This document shows, one piece after another, positions 1-8,146 of a stretch of 62,900 nt of DNA. The first letter of the stretch is position 1. Every line of letters begins with the position of its first letter. This DNA comes from Pseudomonas sp. GM74 (GTDB lineage: Bacteria > Pseudomonadota > Gammaproteobacteria > Pseudomonadales > Pseudomonadaceae): the NCBI RefSeq assembly GCF_000282455.1, contig NZ_AKJG01000153.1:1-62900 (forward strand). Reading direction: 5' to 3'. Both the position numbers and the translations under genes were made by a program. Below the pieces are notes generated by a model. That model did not search any database. It was not told the origin of the DNA and worked only from the letters and a program-made list of their open reading frames with translations.

Positions 1-115
1 CAATTCAATCGGCTGAGTCCTGGCGAACGCGAACGCCTGCATTACCCAAGTCCATCTGGTACTGGAAAAACAACAGCTGGCCGAACAGGTTCTGGCGCAA
101 CCCGCCCCCAATTGA
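1..115 (+). other. possible 3' end of an unidentified gene
   Basis: A reading frame running into the window from the left ends at a TGA at 113-115; its last residues read QVHLVLEKQQLAEQVLAQ followed by PAPN. The composition looks coding, but the same frame has a TGA at 14-16 while another frame is open before about position 45. The piece is therefore either a short gene end or a frameshifted remnant. I do not recognise the family. A C-rich/G-rich hairpin (CCCCC at 105-109, GGGGG at 118-122) follows and could be a weak terminator. The remainder up to 263 holds only a 14-bp palindrome (237-250) beyond the end of rnfD. Confidence 0.25.
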
Positions 116-263
116 TCGGGGGAGAAATGTCGGGTATTGGTATTCGCCATTTGAGAATGTCCGTGGATTTATGCTGACGTTTCAAGACTTTCCTTACAGG
201 CGGTGATGCCTGCATCGTGCTAGCTACGCAAGGTGTGGCGGGTACCCGCCGAAGAGGCGCGGA

Positions 264-1238
264 CTACTCCTTTCGCACGCTCTCAGTACCAGGTGTTCGT
301 ACGTACCAAGGACGCTGTATACGCAGCACCAACCGGTCGATCTGCGGCACCAGCAGGTTGGCGGCTAGCACGGCGAAGCAGAGACCATCGGCATAAAGCC
401 CGAATTCGCGAATCAATTCAGTCAACGCGCCAATGGCCGCGCCGAAGAGGATGCGACCGGCGCGTGTATCGGGACTGGTGACCGGATCGGTGGCGATGAA
501 GAAGGCAGTGAAGAGATAGCCGCCGAGACTGAGGCTGTACAGGCTTTCCTGTAGGCTATGGCCGGCTGCCATGCACAACAATGCTGTACTCGCGAGCATC
601 GCCAGCGGAATCTCGATTCGGATCACCCGCAGGGCTGCCAGTAGCAAACCGCCGGCAATGTAGCCGTACCCCGACAGATTGGGGGTGATCAGTGTGAACT
701 GGTTCTTGGCCAACTGAGTGGCGCCGGCGAACGCATCGAGGTCAAGGCGTGGCGCCAGCTGCAACTGTTGTAGAAGAACCGCCTTGGCGTCCAGAGTGAG
801 AGTCCAGGGGGCATAGTTCGAAGGCGCAGGGTACAACTGCTGGTAGAAGCAGATAGCGATGATCCCCAGGCCAACCATGGCGGGGTTGAGGCGGTTGCGA
901 CCCAGGCCTCCACTGCCGTGTTTACACAGTGCGAGCGCGGCAAAGCTGGCCAGGGCGATCATCCACAGCGGCACCAGCAGCGGCAATGCCCGAGCCAGTA
1001 TCAGGCCTAGTACCAGCCAGCTCAGGTCGCTCAAACCTTCGCGAACATTACGTCCGCGCAGGCGCAGCAGGCCGGCTTCGAAGCCCAGGGCGAGCAGTAC
1101 GCACCAGAAGGTCTGCAACCAGACCACGATGCCAAATTGCCAGGCGTACAGGGCGGTGCCCGGCAGGAGACACAGGCTGACCAGCAGCATTATTGTGCGC
1201 AGTTGTCGGTGCGCGGTAGAACGGAGTATGAGGCTCAT
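264..1238 (-). CDS. rnfD: RnfD/RsxD, ion-translocating electron transport complex subunit D
   Basis: RnfD is the multi-spanning membrane subunit of the Rnf/Rsx complex, which couples electron flow between ferredoxin-type carriers and NAD(H) to ion movement. The 324-residue product has many hydrophobic helices, the NRLNPAM motif near residue 115, and DAFAGAT ending at Thr174. The last fits the ApbE flavinylation site D-x-x-S/T-G-A-T except for Ala in place of Ser/Thr. The start MSLILRST is chosen because its ATG overlaps the rnfC stop as ATGA (1235-1238), which suggests translational coupling. rnfG and rnfE, which normally follow, are absent: the sequence after the stop is non-coding. A divergent apbE lies nearby and could supply the flavin. 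Confidence 0.88.
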   Translation of the reverse strand: MSLILRSTAHRQLRTIMLLVSLCLLPGTALYAWQFGIVVWLQTFWCVLLALGFEAGLLRLRGRNVREGLSDLSWLVLGLILARALPLLVPLWMIALASFAALALCKHGSGGLGRNRLNPAMVGLGIIAICFYQQLYPAPSNYAPWTLTLDAKAVLLQQLQLAPRLDLDAFAGATQLAKNQFTLITPNLSGYGYIAGGLLLAALRVIRIEIPLAMLASTALLCMAAGHSLQESLYSLSLGGYLFTAFFIATDPVTSPDTRAGRILFGAAIGALTELIREFGLYADGLCFAVLAANLLVPQIDRLVLRIQRPWYVRTPGTESVRKE

Positions 1239-2635
1239 GCACGTAGCTCCGTCTTGCTCTGGCGGAAGCGTTCGCGCAGCGGCAGATTGCTCGGGCAGGT
1301 GCTGCTGCAGCTGCCGCATTCGATACAGGCATCCAATCGCAGTTCCTGCAGGCTGGCCTTGTCAAGGCGTTCGGCAGCAGCGTAGAGATCCAGCGGTCTG
1401 AGCGACATCGGGCAGACATCCACGCAGCGCGTACAGCGAATGCAACTGCCTGCGGGCTGAGGTGCCGGCAAGTAGCGCTCGGCGCCGAATATCAGGCAAC
1501 TACTGGTCTTGCTGATGACGGCAGTGGGGTCCGGTAGCGGCTGTCCCATCATCGGCCCGCCGACCTGGGTCAACTGGCCTTCGGGGGCCGCGCCAGCAAC
1601 TGCGCGCAGTGCGCTGACCGGGTAACCCACCGGCACCAGGACATTCCCGGGGCGCTCGCAGTCCCCGGTCAGCGTCAGCACGCGTCTTACCAGTGGTTCG
1701 CCGTGGAAGACGGCCCGGCCCAGTGCGTAGAGCGTTGCGACATTCAGCGCCAGTACGCCGATATCGGCGGGCAGGGTCCCGGGCGCCAGATTGCGGCCAC
1801 TAAGGGCCTTGATCATCAACGGCTGCCCTCCTGCCGGGTAACGCGCCGCAAGCGGACATATCTCGACCCGGGTGCGCGCCTGGCGAGCGGCGGCGCGTAA
1901 CGCGGCAATCGCCTCAGGTTTGTTGGTTTCGATACCGAAGCGCGTCAGTGTTACTCCCATCAGGGTGGCGACATAGTCGGCGTACTCGATCAGCGCCTCG
2001 GCACGTTCGCGCATGAGACGGTCATCGCAGGTAAGGAAGGGCTCGCATTCGGCACCGTTGATCAGCAGAAGATCGGGCTGCCGGGCGCCGGCCAGCTTGA
2101 GGGCCGTCGGGAAACCCGCCCCGCCAAGACCGACTATGCCCATCTGCAATGCTCGTTCGACCAGCGCCTCGGGCGTTTGCGGTAGCCCCGGCACTGGCCG
2201 TTCGATCCACTCATCCAGACCATCTGCGTTCAGAATGACGGCCATGATCGGCCCGGCCGAGTCGGCCGCGAAGGCGAGATCAATGCGTTCCACGATGCCG
2301 GAGGTGCTGGCATGCACCCAAGGGGTGTTGTCATCGCCAATACCGATCACCTCGCCCTTGCGCACATGCTGTCCCGGCTGCACGCAAGGCTGGACGGACC
2401 GGCGACCGCGCTCGAGCGGAATCGCCAGCTGTATGTTTGCAATCGGGACCGAGGCAACCGGTGTGGCGTTGGATAATTCTTTGTAGCCCCTGAGCTCGAT
2501 CCCTCCGTGCCAACTACGCTGTGAGGGTGAGGCGATGGCCAGCAGGTTGCGCCAGAAGGGTTTCTGTTGCGGCTGACGCTGGGCGCGGACGCGGCTCTGC
2601 ATGCGCTCGACGCTCTGCAACGAATGGTCAGACAT
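1235..2635 (-). CDS. rnfC: RnfC/RsxC, electron transport complex subunit C
   Basis: RnfC is the peripheral subunit of the Rnf complex that binds NADH/FMN and iron-sulphur clusters. The 466-residue product has the N-terminal HGGIEL segment, a glycine-rich nucleotide-binding region (GLGGAGFPTALK), the NGAECEP motif, and two [4Fe-4S] motifs: Cys398/401/404/408 (CIRCTRCVDVCP) and Cys437/440/443/447 (CIECGSCSSTCP). The start MSDHSLQS has a good ribosome binding site (GGAGG) just upstream; longer in-frame starts lack one. It lacks the long Ala/Lys-rich C-terminal tail of enterobacterial RnfC. rnfA and rnfB are not upstream, since apbE diverges there. Confidence 0.9.
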   Translation of the reverse strand: MSDHSLQSVERMQSRVRAQRQPQQKPFWRNLLAIASPSQRSWHGGIELRGYKELSNATPVASVPIANIQLAIPLERGRRSVQPCVQPGQHVRKGEVIGIGDDNTPWVHASTSGIVERIDLAFAADSAGPIMAVILNADGLDEWIERPVPGLPQTPEALVERALQMGIVGLGGAGFPTALKLAGARQPDLLLINGAECEPFLTCDDRLMRERAEALIEYADYVATLMGVTLTRFGIETNKPEAIAALRAAARQARTRVEICPLAARYPAGGQPLMIKALSGRNLAPGTLPADIGVLALNVATLYALGRAVFHGEPLVRRVLTLTGDCERPGNVLVPVGYPVSALRAVAGAAPEGQLTQVGGPMMGQPLPDPTAVISKTSSCLIFGAERYLPAPQPAGSCIRCTRCVDVCPMSLRPLDLYAAAERLDKASLQELRLDACIECGSCSSTCPSNLPLRERFRQSKTELRA

Positions 2636-2988
2636 TTTCTGTCCTCCAATTTTTGGGCAAAAAACACCCCTGTGCGCTAATGCACATAATGGTTTTTTTG
2701 CTTCCAGGACGTTGAGCGAAAAGGGAGGGGGACAATTGATCACCCCGCAACTCAGAGTGTCGAGTGGAGGTTTTGTTCGCTTTTTGACCAGCCTTGCTGA
2801 TGAGCGGTAGGTCATCCCACGCGGGAGCGTGGGAACGATGTCAGGCCGTGATCGGGGCGGGTAGCGCCTACGTGCGGGGCGTGCCGGGCGCTATTTCCGG
2901 TAATGCAGCTTTAATCTCTTGTAAGCAGTGGTGCCCGCAGTTTGGGTAGAAAAGCGCGCCGCGGCCTGGATCTGAGAGGTGTTGATTG
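2636..2988. promoter_or_regulatory. divergent rnfC/apbE control region
   Basis: This 353-bp region separates the divergent rnfC and apbE starts and holds no convincing gene. It has an inverted repeat TGTGC-N6-GCACA at 2671-2686, resembling a CRP/Vfr-type half-site pair, close to the rnfC start. A second, perfect hairpin TCCCACGC-GGGA-GCGTGGGA lies at 2815-2834 and belongs to a repeat type common between Pseudomonas genes. The apbE ribosome binding site (GAGAGG) lies just before 2989. Assigning a regulator to the first repeat is speculative. Confidence 0.45.
2815..2834. repeat. short intergenic hairpin repeat (TCCCACGC type)
   Basis: Two perfect 8-bp arms (TCCCACGC and GCGTGGGA) flank a GGGA loop. 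This GC-rich intergenic palindrome is familiar from many Pseudomonas genomes. Here it sits between rnfC and apbE and could act as a transcription or mRNA-stability boundary. Confidence 0.55.
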
Positions 2989-4002
2989 ATGCGCGTAAGC
3001 CTGCTGGTGATGCTGTTGACGCTGCTGTATGGCTGTGGCGAACGGATCGAGCGCGTTTCCGGACCGACCATGGGGAGCACTTATTCGATCCAGTACGTAC
3101 CCGCCGCGCAGACGCCCGACTCGCAGCGAGTAAAGGCCGAAGTCGAGACGATACTCGGGGCGCTCGACCAGCAGTTTTCCAACTGGCGCGGCGACTCCGT
3201 GGTTTCTCGCTTCAACGATCTGCCAGCCGGCGCCTGTCAGGCGTTGCCGGAAGATATGCATCGTTTGCTGGCGTACGGTGAGATTCTGTTCCGCGAGAGT
3301 GGCGGAGCTTTCGACCTGACGGTGCAGCCATTGATGAACCTCTGGGGCTTCGGTCCGCAGTCTCGGGGGGAGCACCTGCCGGATGCTGGCGCGCTGGCAC
3401 GGGAGCGGGCACGGGTAGGGCATCAGCACTTGCGCCTGGATGGCGAAAAGCTTTGCAAGGATGTGGCAGCGCAACTGGATTTCGACAGCATGGTCGCCGG
3501 CTATGCGGTGGATCGGGTCGGCGATAGGCTTTCGGCCCTGGGTATCCAGGCCTATCTGGTCGAGATCACCGGCGAACTCAAGGCGGTCGGCCGCAAGCCG
3601 GATGGCTCACCCTGGCGCATCGCCCTGGAGGTGCCGAGCGGCGCAAGCGAGCAGCAAGTGGAGCGCGCCATTGCACTGGATGGCTACAGCGTTTCCACCT
3701 CCGGCGATTATCGCAACTATTTCGAGGAAGGTGGCCAGCGCTATTCGCACACCTTCGATCCACGTGTCGGCAGGCCGGTCAAGCACGCGCTGGCGGCAGT
3801 GACGGTGGTCGACCCCTCGGGGCTGCATGCCGATGGCTTGTCTACGCTGTTGATGGTGCTCGGCCCGGAGGAAGGCTATGCCTTCGCCGAGCGACATGAC
3901 CTCGCGGCCTATTTCATCATGCGCCAGGGGCAGGGTTTCGTTGCCCGGGCGACGCCGCGATTCGAGTCATTGTTTCCCGTGCAGGGCAAGACGAAGCAGT
4001 AG
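2989..4002 (+). CDS. apbE: ApbE-family FAD:protein FMN transferase, lipoprotein
   Basis: ApbE transfers FMN from FAD onto a Thr/Ser of target proteins such as NqrB/C and RnfD/G, on the periplasmic side. The 337-residue protein starts with a lipoprotein signal (LLTLLYGC, lipid Cys16). It then shows the family landmarks GPTMGSTYSI, DFDSMVAGYAVDRV, VEITGELKAVG, VSTSGDYRNYF, HTFDPRVGRPV and ADGLSTLLMVLG. The start is the ATG at 2989, preceded by GAGAGG; a TTG three bases earlier is less likely. It diverges from rnfCD, so RnfD Thr174 is the obvious local target (inference). Confidence 0.92.
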   Translation: MRVSLLVMLLTLLYGCGERIERVSGPTMGSTYSIQYVPAAQTPDSQRVKAEVETILGALDQQFSNWRGDSVVSRFNDLPAGACQALPEDMHRLLAYGEILFRESGGAFDLTVQPLMNLWGFGPQSRGEHLPDAGALARERARVGHQHLRLDGEKLCKDVAAQLDFDSMVAGYAVDRVGDRLSALGIQAYLVEITGELKAVGRKPDGSPWRIALEVPSGASEQQVERAIALDGYSVSTSGDYRNYFEEGGQRYSHTFDPRVGRPVKHALAAVTVVDPSGLHADGLSTLLMVLGPEEGYAFAERHDLAAYFIMRQGQGFVARATPRFESLFPVQGKTKQ

Positions 4003-4183
4003 TTGAAGGAAGCCTCGCCTACCGGTCGACCAAGCGCTAATGCGCAGCGCACAGGATGGTGTCGTGGTGCTGTCCATCGCTGGAGGCGAATCAATGCGAC
4101 TGTCCGCTTCTGGCCGATTGTGTTGAAAAAGTCGATATTGATATCCTCATCCGTTCTATTGGACTGGTTCTGGATAGATGCTC

Positions 4184-4594
4184 ATGTTGACTGGCTTGAA
4201 CCATTTTACGTTGGCGGTTGTGAACCTCTCTCGCAGTATCGAGTTTTATGTGGCTCTACCCGGCTTTAGATTGGCTGCCCGCTGGGAGACGGGGGCTTAT
4301 CTTTCCCTCGGTGATCTCTGGCTTTGTCTGTCATTCGATGAGAGCCGTGCGGCGGAAAAACAGCCTGATTACACCCACTATGCGTTTTCGGTGGGGCAGG
4401 ATGATTTTGAAGAAGTCACCGCCTACTTGCGGCTTCGTAACGTTATTGAATGGAAATCCAATTCGAGCGAAGGTAACTCGTTTTATTTTTCGGATCCCGA
4501 TGGGCATCGCCTGGAAGTGCATGTAGGCAGCCTGGCTTCAAGGCTCGAGCAATGCCGGCGCCAGCCGTATGCAGGTATGGAGTTCTTTGACTGA
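4184..4594 (+). CDS. fosA: FosA-type fosfomycin glutathione transferase
   Basis: FosA is a cytosolic Mn2+/K+-dependent enzyme that opens the epoxide of fosfomycin with glutathione. The 136-residue product matches the family length and starts MLTGLNHFTLAV, placing the metal ligand at His7 and the catalytic Thr at position 9. DYTHYAF carries the second His ligand, EWKSNSSEGNSFYFSDPDG the substrate loop, and HRLEVHVG the Glu ligand. The C-terminal PYAGMEFFD is also typical. The ATG at 4184 is preferred to one six bases upstream because it restores the usual N-terminus. It stands alone between apbE and a convergent lytic transglycosylase gene. Confidence 0.93.
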   Translation: MLTGLNHFTLAVVNLSRSIEFYVALPGFRLAARWETGAYLSLGDLWLCLSFDESRAAEKQPDYTHYAFSVGQDDFEEVTAYLRLRNVIEWKSNSSEGNSFYFSDPDGHRLEVHVGSLASRLEQCRRQPYAGMEFFD

Positions 4595-4621
4595 CCGTTT
4601 TTGTCCTCTGCGCAGCATTGA

Positions 4622-5425
4622 TCAATGGTTGCGATAGCGTTCGGTCAAGGACTGCACGAGGGTGACGTAGGATTGCGTCTCGGCGTAGGGAGGCACCCCG
4701 TTGTACTCGACCACGGACGCTTCGCCGGCGTTGTAACCTGCCAACGCCAACACCTGGTTGCCGTTGAAGCGCTTGAGCAGCCAGGCCAGGTAGCGCACGC
4801 CGCCACGAATGTTCTGTCGTGCGTCGAACGGATTGTCCACGGCGAAGCGCTCGGCGGTGGCGGGCATCAACTGCATCAGCCCCTGGGCGCCGGCTTCGGA
4901 AATGGCGTTGGGGTGAAACGCCGATTCGGCATGTATCACTGCGCGGACCAGCGCCCGGTCGACACCATAATGACCCGAAGCGGCTTCGATCTCCCGCCGA
5001 TAGGATTGGGTGTCCAGGCGCAGTGAGGTGACCTTGAAATCCTTCGGCGCCCTGCACAGATAACAGCCCTTGATGTAATAGAGCTCAAGGACATCGACCC
5101 GTGCGGAAATCCCGACGGGGCGCCGGCTCACATATTGACGAACCCCCCTGTGGATGAAGGTGAACACCCGAACCCGCACCGCGCCTGGGCTGTCGTCCCG
5201 TACAAGCCGGGGCAGGGCCATTGCCTTGGCGCCGACACCTGCGCCCGCCATGCCATTGAGGCGAGTGCAGCGGGCGCTGGCGATGGCCTGGCTGCTGTAG
5301 CTGATGGCACCGTCCCTGGCTTGGCACTTGTACATGGCGCTGGCGCACAGTGGAGCGACCAGCAAGGTCAGCTCGATGCAGCCAAGAAGGCTCTTGCGAG
5401 CCCATCGCCATGCACTGGAACTCAT
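4622..5425 (-). CDS. secreted lytic transglycosylase (SLT domain) with DUF4124-like N-terminus
   Basis: This enzyme probably cleaves peptidoglycan glycan strands in the periplasm. The 267-residue protein has a signal peptide (to about residue 30, ending CASA), then a segment resembling DUF4124 (MYKCQARDGAISYSS). The C-terminal SLT domain starts near residue 145. Its motif HAESAFHPNAISEAGAQGLM puts the catalytic Glu at 167, followed by LMPATAERF, NIRGGVRYLAWLL and ALAGYNAGE. The ATG at 5425 has a GGAG site six bases upstream; a GTG one codon earlier is possible. The 290 bp before it (5426-5715) holds a 95-codon Arg/Lys-rich frame I could not identify. Confidence 0.87.
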   Translation of the reverse strand: MSSSAWRWARKSLLGCIELTLLVAPLCASAMYKCQARDGAISYSSQAIASARCTRLNGMAGAGVGAKAMALPRLVRDDSPGAVRVRVFTFIHRGVRQYVSRRPVGISARVDVLELYYIKGCYLCRAPKDFKVTSLRLDTQSYRREIEAASGHYGVDRALVRAVIHAESAFHPNAISEAGAQGLMQLMPATAERFAVDNPFDARQNIRGGVRYLAWLLKRFNGNQVLALAGYNAGEASVVEYNGVPPYAETQSYVTLVQSLTERYRNH

Positions 5426-5715
5426 CACATCGCTCCGCGCCGCAGGCGCCGATCAGGCTTGGGGCGCCTGGCCCGGGCGCTGCCTTTGGAGGGCCTATTC
5501 CGGGTGACCCGCCTTTTGTTCTGATAGTTATACCCCTTGTAACCGGCCTTGGAACTTGCATTGACGTACGGGCTGCCGGCGTTCCCAGGCGAGGCGCAGA
5601 CCTGATTGCTCGCACGACGCGTCGTCCCGGCTTGCCAGGGCCGGGCGCAAGTCCGAACCTCTGGGCCGATGGCTGCCTGTTGCCCGGATGCAAAATGGTC
5701 AACAGGCGCCAATGG

Positions 5716-7281
5716 CTATCGGCTGAAACGTTCGGCCAGGCTGTGCAGGTAATCGGCCATGACTTCAAGATCCTGGCTGATCGCCGCGCCTTGCTTGGCC
5801 TGCCCGGCGCTGTGATCGCACAGTTGGGCAATTCGCGTGATCTGTTGATTGATATCTTCAGCCACGTGACTTTGCTCTTCAGACGCCGAGGCCATCTGCT
5901 GGCTCATGCCGGTAATCCGGGTGACGGCCTGGCTGATGCCGACCAAAGCCGACTGCACCGCCTCGACACTTTGCATGCTTTCGCGGGAAATCTGCTCGCC
6001 ACGATTGGCCGTTGATACGGCACGATCGGCACCGACATACAGTGAAGCGATGATGCCGTGGATCTGTTCGGTGGAGGTGCGGGTGCGTTGGGCAAGGGAA
6101 CGCACCTCGTCGGCAACCACGGCAAAACCGCGTCCTTGCTCGCCGGCCCGGGCCGCCTCGATGGCCGCGTTGAGCGCCAGCAGGTTGGTCTGTTCGGCAA
6201 TGGAGGTGATGACATCCACGACACTGCCGATCGATTGCGTTTCGCTCGCCAGTGCATTGACCGCCTGGCCAATCTCGTTGACTGCCTCGTGCATGGTTTT
6301 CATGGCGCTCAGGCTTTGTCGGGCCAGTTCACTGCCGTCACGGGTCAACTGGTCAGCTTCCGAGGCGGCATGTGCGGTGCTGATGACGTTTTGCGTGACT
6401 TCCTGAATGGTGGCGGCCATCTGTGAAATGGCGGCGGCAGACTGATCGGTTTCACTGCGCTGGCGATCGAGCGACTGCGCCTGGGAGCCCGAGAGTTCGG
6501 ATGACTGCGCCGCCTTGGCCTTGACATTGACCCCGGCATCGACGAGCCGGCTCAGGGCAGTCTGCAAGCGCGCTTCCTCACTGACCATGGCCATGTCCAG
6601 TTGCCCCTGGGGGCCGTGGTTATCGCTATAGGTGAGCGCGACCAGCGGATCGGAAAAGGCTTTAGGATGCTCGGCCAGGGTGCGCTCGATGGCCCTGCGA
6701 TTTCGGGATTCGATCAGGTACCAGGCAACCCCCAGGCTCGCGACCAGGACCCCTTGTGCCGCCGTTGTCGGTAGCCACTGACTACCCAGCAGTGAAACCC
6801 CGCCAGCCATCAATAATGGCCACCCCTGTTGCAGTGGCCGGAAAATCCGCGCGCTCAGCGAAACGATCGGCTTGCCGGCCCGCATCCTGGAGTAGAGTAC
6901 TGACGCCCGACGAACCTGGTCACGGCTGGGCACCGAGCGGACCGACTCATAACCACTCATGCGTCCGTTTTCATAGATGGGCGTGACGTAGGCACTGACC
7001 CAATAGAAGTCACCATTCTTCGAGCGGTTTTTCACAATACCCATCCAGGGTTTGCCTTGCTTGATGGTGTGCCACATATGCATGAATACCCCGGGTGGCA
7101 TGTCGGGGTGTCGAACCAGGTTATGGGTCTGACCAACCAGTTCGTCGTAGGTGAAACCGCTGATGGCAACAAAGGCGTCATTGCAGTAGGTGATGCGGCT
7201 ATCCAGATCGGTCGTGGATATCAATCGCTGTTCGGTGGGGAAAACTCTTTCATGCTCGGTTACGGGTAAATTCACACGCAT
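5716..7281 (-). CDS. Aer-like PAS-containing methyl-accepting chemotaxis protein
   Basis: This is a chemoreceptor, probably for redox or energy taxis. The 521-residue protein begins with a PAS domain (about 10-115: TDLDSRITYCNDAFVAISGF, NLVRHPDMPPGVF, NGDFYWVSAYVTPI), as in Aer, which binds FAD. A hydrophobic membrane anchor (about 150-190) follows instead of a periplasmic sensor domain. The C-terminal signalling domain carries the conserved hairpin EQTNLLALNAAIEAARAGEQ then GRGFAVVADEVRSLAQRT. The 215 bp upstream (7282-7496) contain no gene and should hold the promoter. Confidence 0.9.
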   Translation of the reverse strand: MRVNLPVTEHERVFPTEQRLISTTDLDSRITYCNDAFVAISGFTYDELVGQTHNLVRHPDMPPGVFMHMWHTIKQGKPWMGIVKNRSKNGDFYWVSAYVTPIYENGRMSGYESVRSVPSRDQVRRASVLYSRMRAGKPIVSLSARIFRPLQQGWPLLMAGGVSLLGSQWLPTTAAQGVLVASLGVAWYLIESRNRRAIERTLAEHPKAFSDPLVALTYSDNHGPQGQLDMAMVSEEARLQTALSRLVDAGVNVKAKAAQSSELSGSQAQSLDRQRSETDQSAAAISQMAATIQEVTQNVISTAHAASEADQLTRDGSELARQSLSAMKTMHEAVNEIGQAVNALASETQSIGSVVDVITSIAEQTNLLALNAAIEAARAGEQGRGFAVVADEVRSLAQRTRTSTEQIHGIIASLYVGADRAVSTANRGEQISRESMQSVEAVQSALVGISQAVTRITGMSQQMASASEEQSHVAEDINQQITRIAQLCDHSAGQAKQGAAISQDLEVMADYLHSLAERFSR

Positions 7282-7496
7282 ACAATGCGACCCCTCGGAT
7301 TATTATTATGTTGAGCATATAAATCGGAAATGCGCCCAGGCATTGCGCCGGCCGGGCCAGGCGTCAGATCGGGGGATTCAACGCGCGGGCCTGAAGAGGA
7401 ATTTATGGACGGGGGAGGCTATCGACCCTTCATTCGACGACAATTTCTTTTCATTTCATGACAAACCAGCGATATCAATGTGAAATCATTCGCCCT

Positions 7497-8033
7497 CTAT
7501 ACAGGGCAGGTGCGTGGCATTGCGGGCAAGCCATGGACAAAGGCGGCAATCTGCTTGCTGTTGCATAGATGCACCACAGGAATTTGCGGGCCTGTGGCCA
7601 GGCGCACCGCCTCGATACCCGGGCGGTAACCTTGATCGAAATACCATACAAAGTTCAGAAAGGTCAGGAACGCCCGGTCGAGCTTCTCTGGGCAACCGGC
7701 CGCGAGGTCAGGGCGAGGGCGCTTGCTGATGCTGCGCAGGATCACTCGGGCGAAGCAGGTCAGTCGCGGCGTATCGAGCCAGATGACCAGGTCGGCCCGG
7801 GGCAGGCGAAGGTCAAAGGTGCGCCGGGCATAGTTGCCTTCACAAATCCAGGCATCCGCGGCGATCGCTGCGCTGACCCGCGCGCGGAACTGCTCCGCGT
7901 CGGGTTCGATCCAGCCGGGCTCCCAGAACAAGGTGTCGAGATGCACCACGGGCAGGCCCAGACGCTTGCCGAGGGCGCGGGCGAGGGTGGATTTGCCGCT
8001 ACCGCAATTGCCTAGAATTACAATCCGTTGCAT
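7497..8033 (-). CDS. P-loop NTPase, adenylate-kinase-like (FlaR/topology-modulation type)
   Basis: A 178-residue cytosolic P-loop protein of the group often labelled DNA topology modulation protein FlaR or AAA family ATPase. It has a Walker A motif GNCGSGKST at residues 8-16, the LPVVHLDTLFWEPGW segment, EGNYARRTFDLRLPRADLVIWLD (a Walker B-like strand) and an Arg-rich lid. The family resembles small nucleotide kinases, but its substrate is unknown. It has no clear operon partner. Confidence 0.8.
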   Translation of the reverse strand: MQRIVILGNCGSGKSTLARALGKRLGLPVVHLDTLFWEPGWIEPDAEQFRARVSAAIAADAWICEGNYARRTFDLRLPRADLVIWLDTPRLTCFARVILRSISKRPRPDLAAGCPEKLDRAFLTFLNFVWYFDQGYRPGIEAVRLATGPQIPVVHLCNSKQIAAFVHGLPAMPRTCPV

Positions 8034-8146
8034 GAGTGACGTCCTGTCGCGAAAAAAGCCGGCAATTGTGCAGGGTTCTGACGGCCAGTCAACGGCCTCT
8101 GAGGGAAACCCCGCTTACATGACGCCTGCCGGCTCGTTTCGTGTTG

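Noticed and set aside
315..325. GTATAC inside rnfD resembling the GntR operator
   Set aside because: Only six bases match and it lies in coding sequence, so chance is enough.
5425..5712. 95-codon Arg/Lys-rich minus-strand frame before the lytic transglycosylase
   Set aside because: It overlaps the transglycosylase start, but no homology or convincing ribosome binding site was seen; left unnamed.
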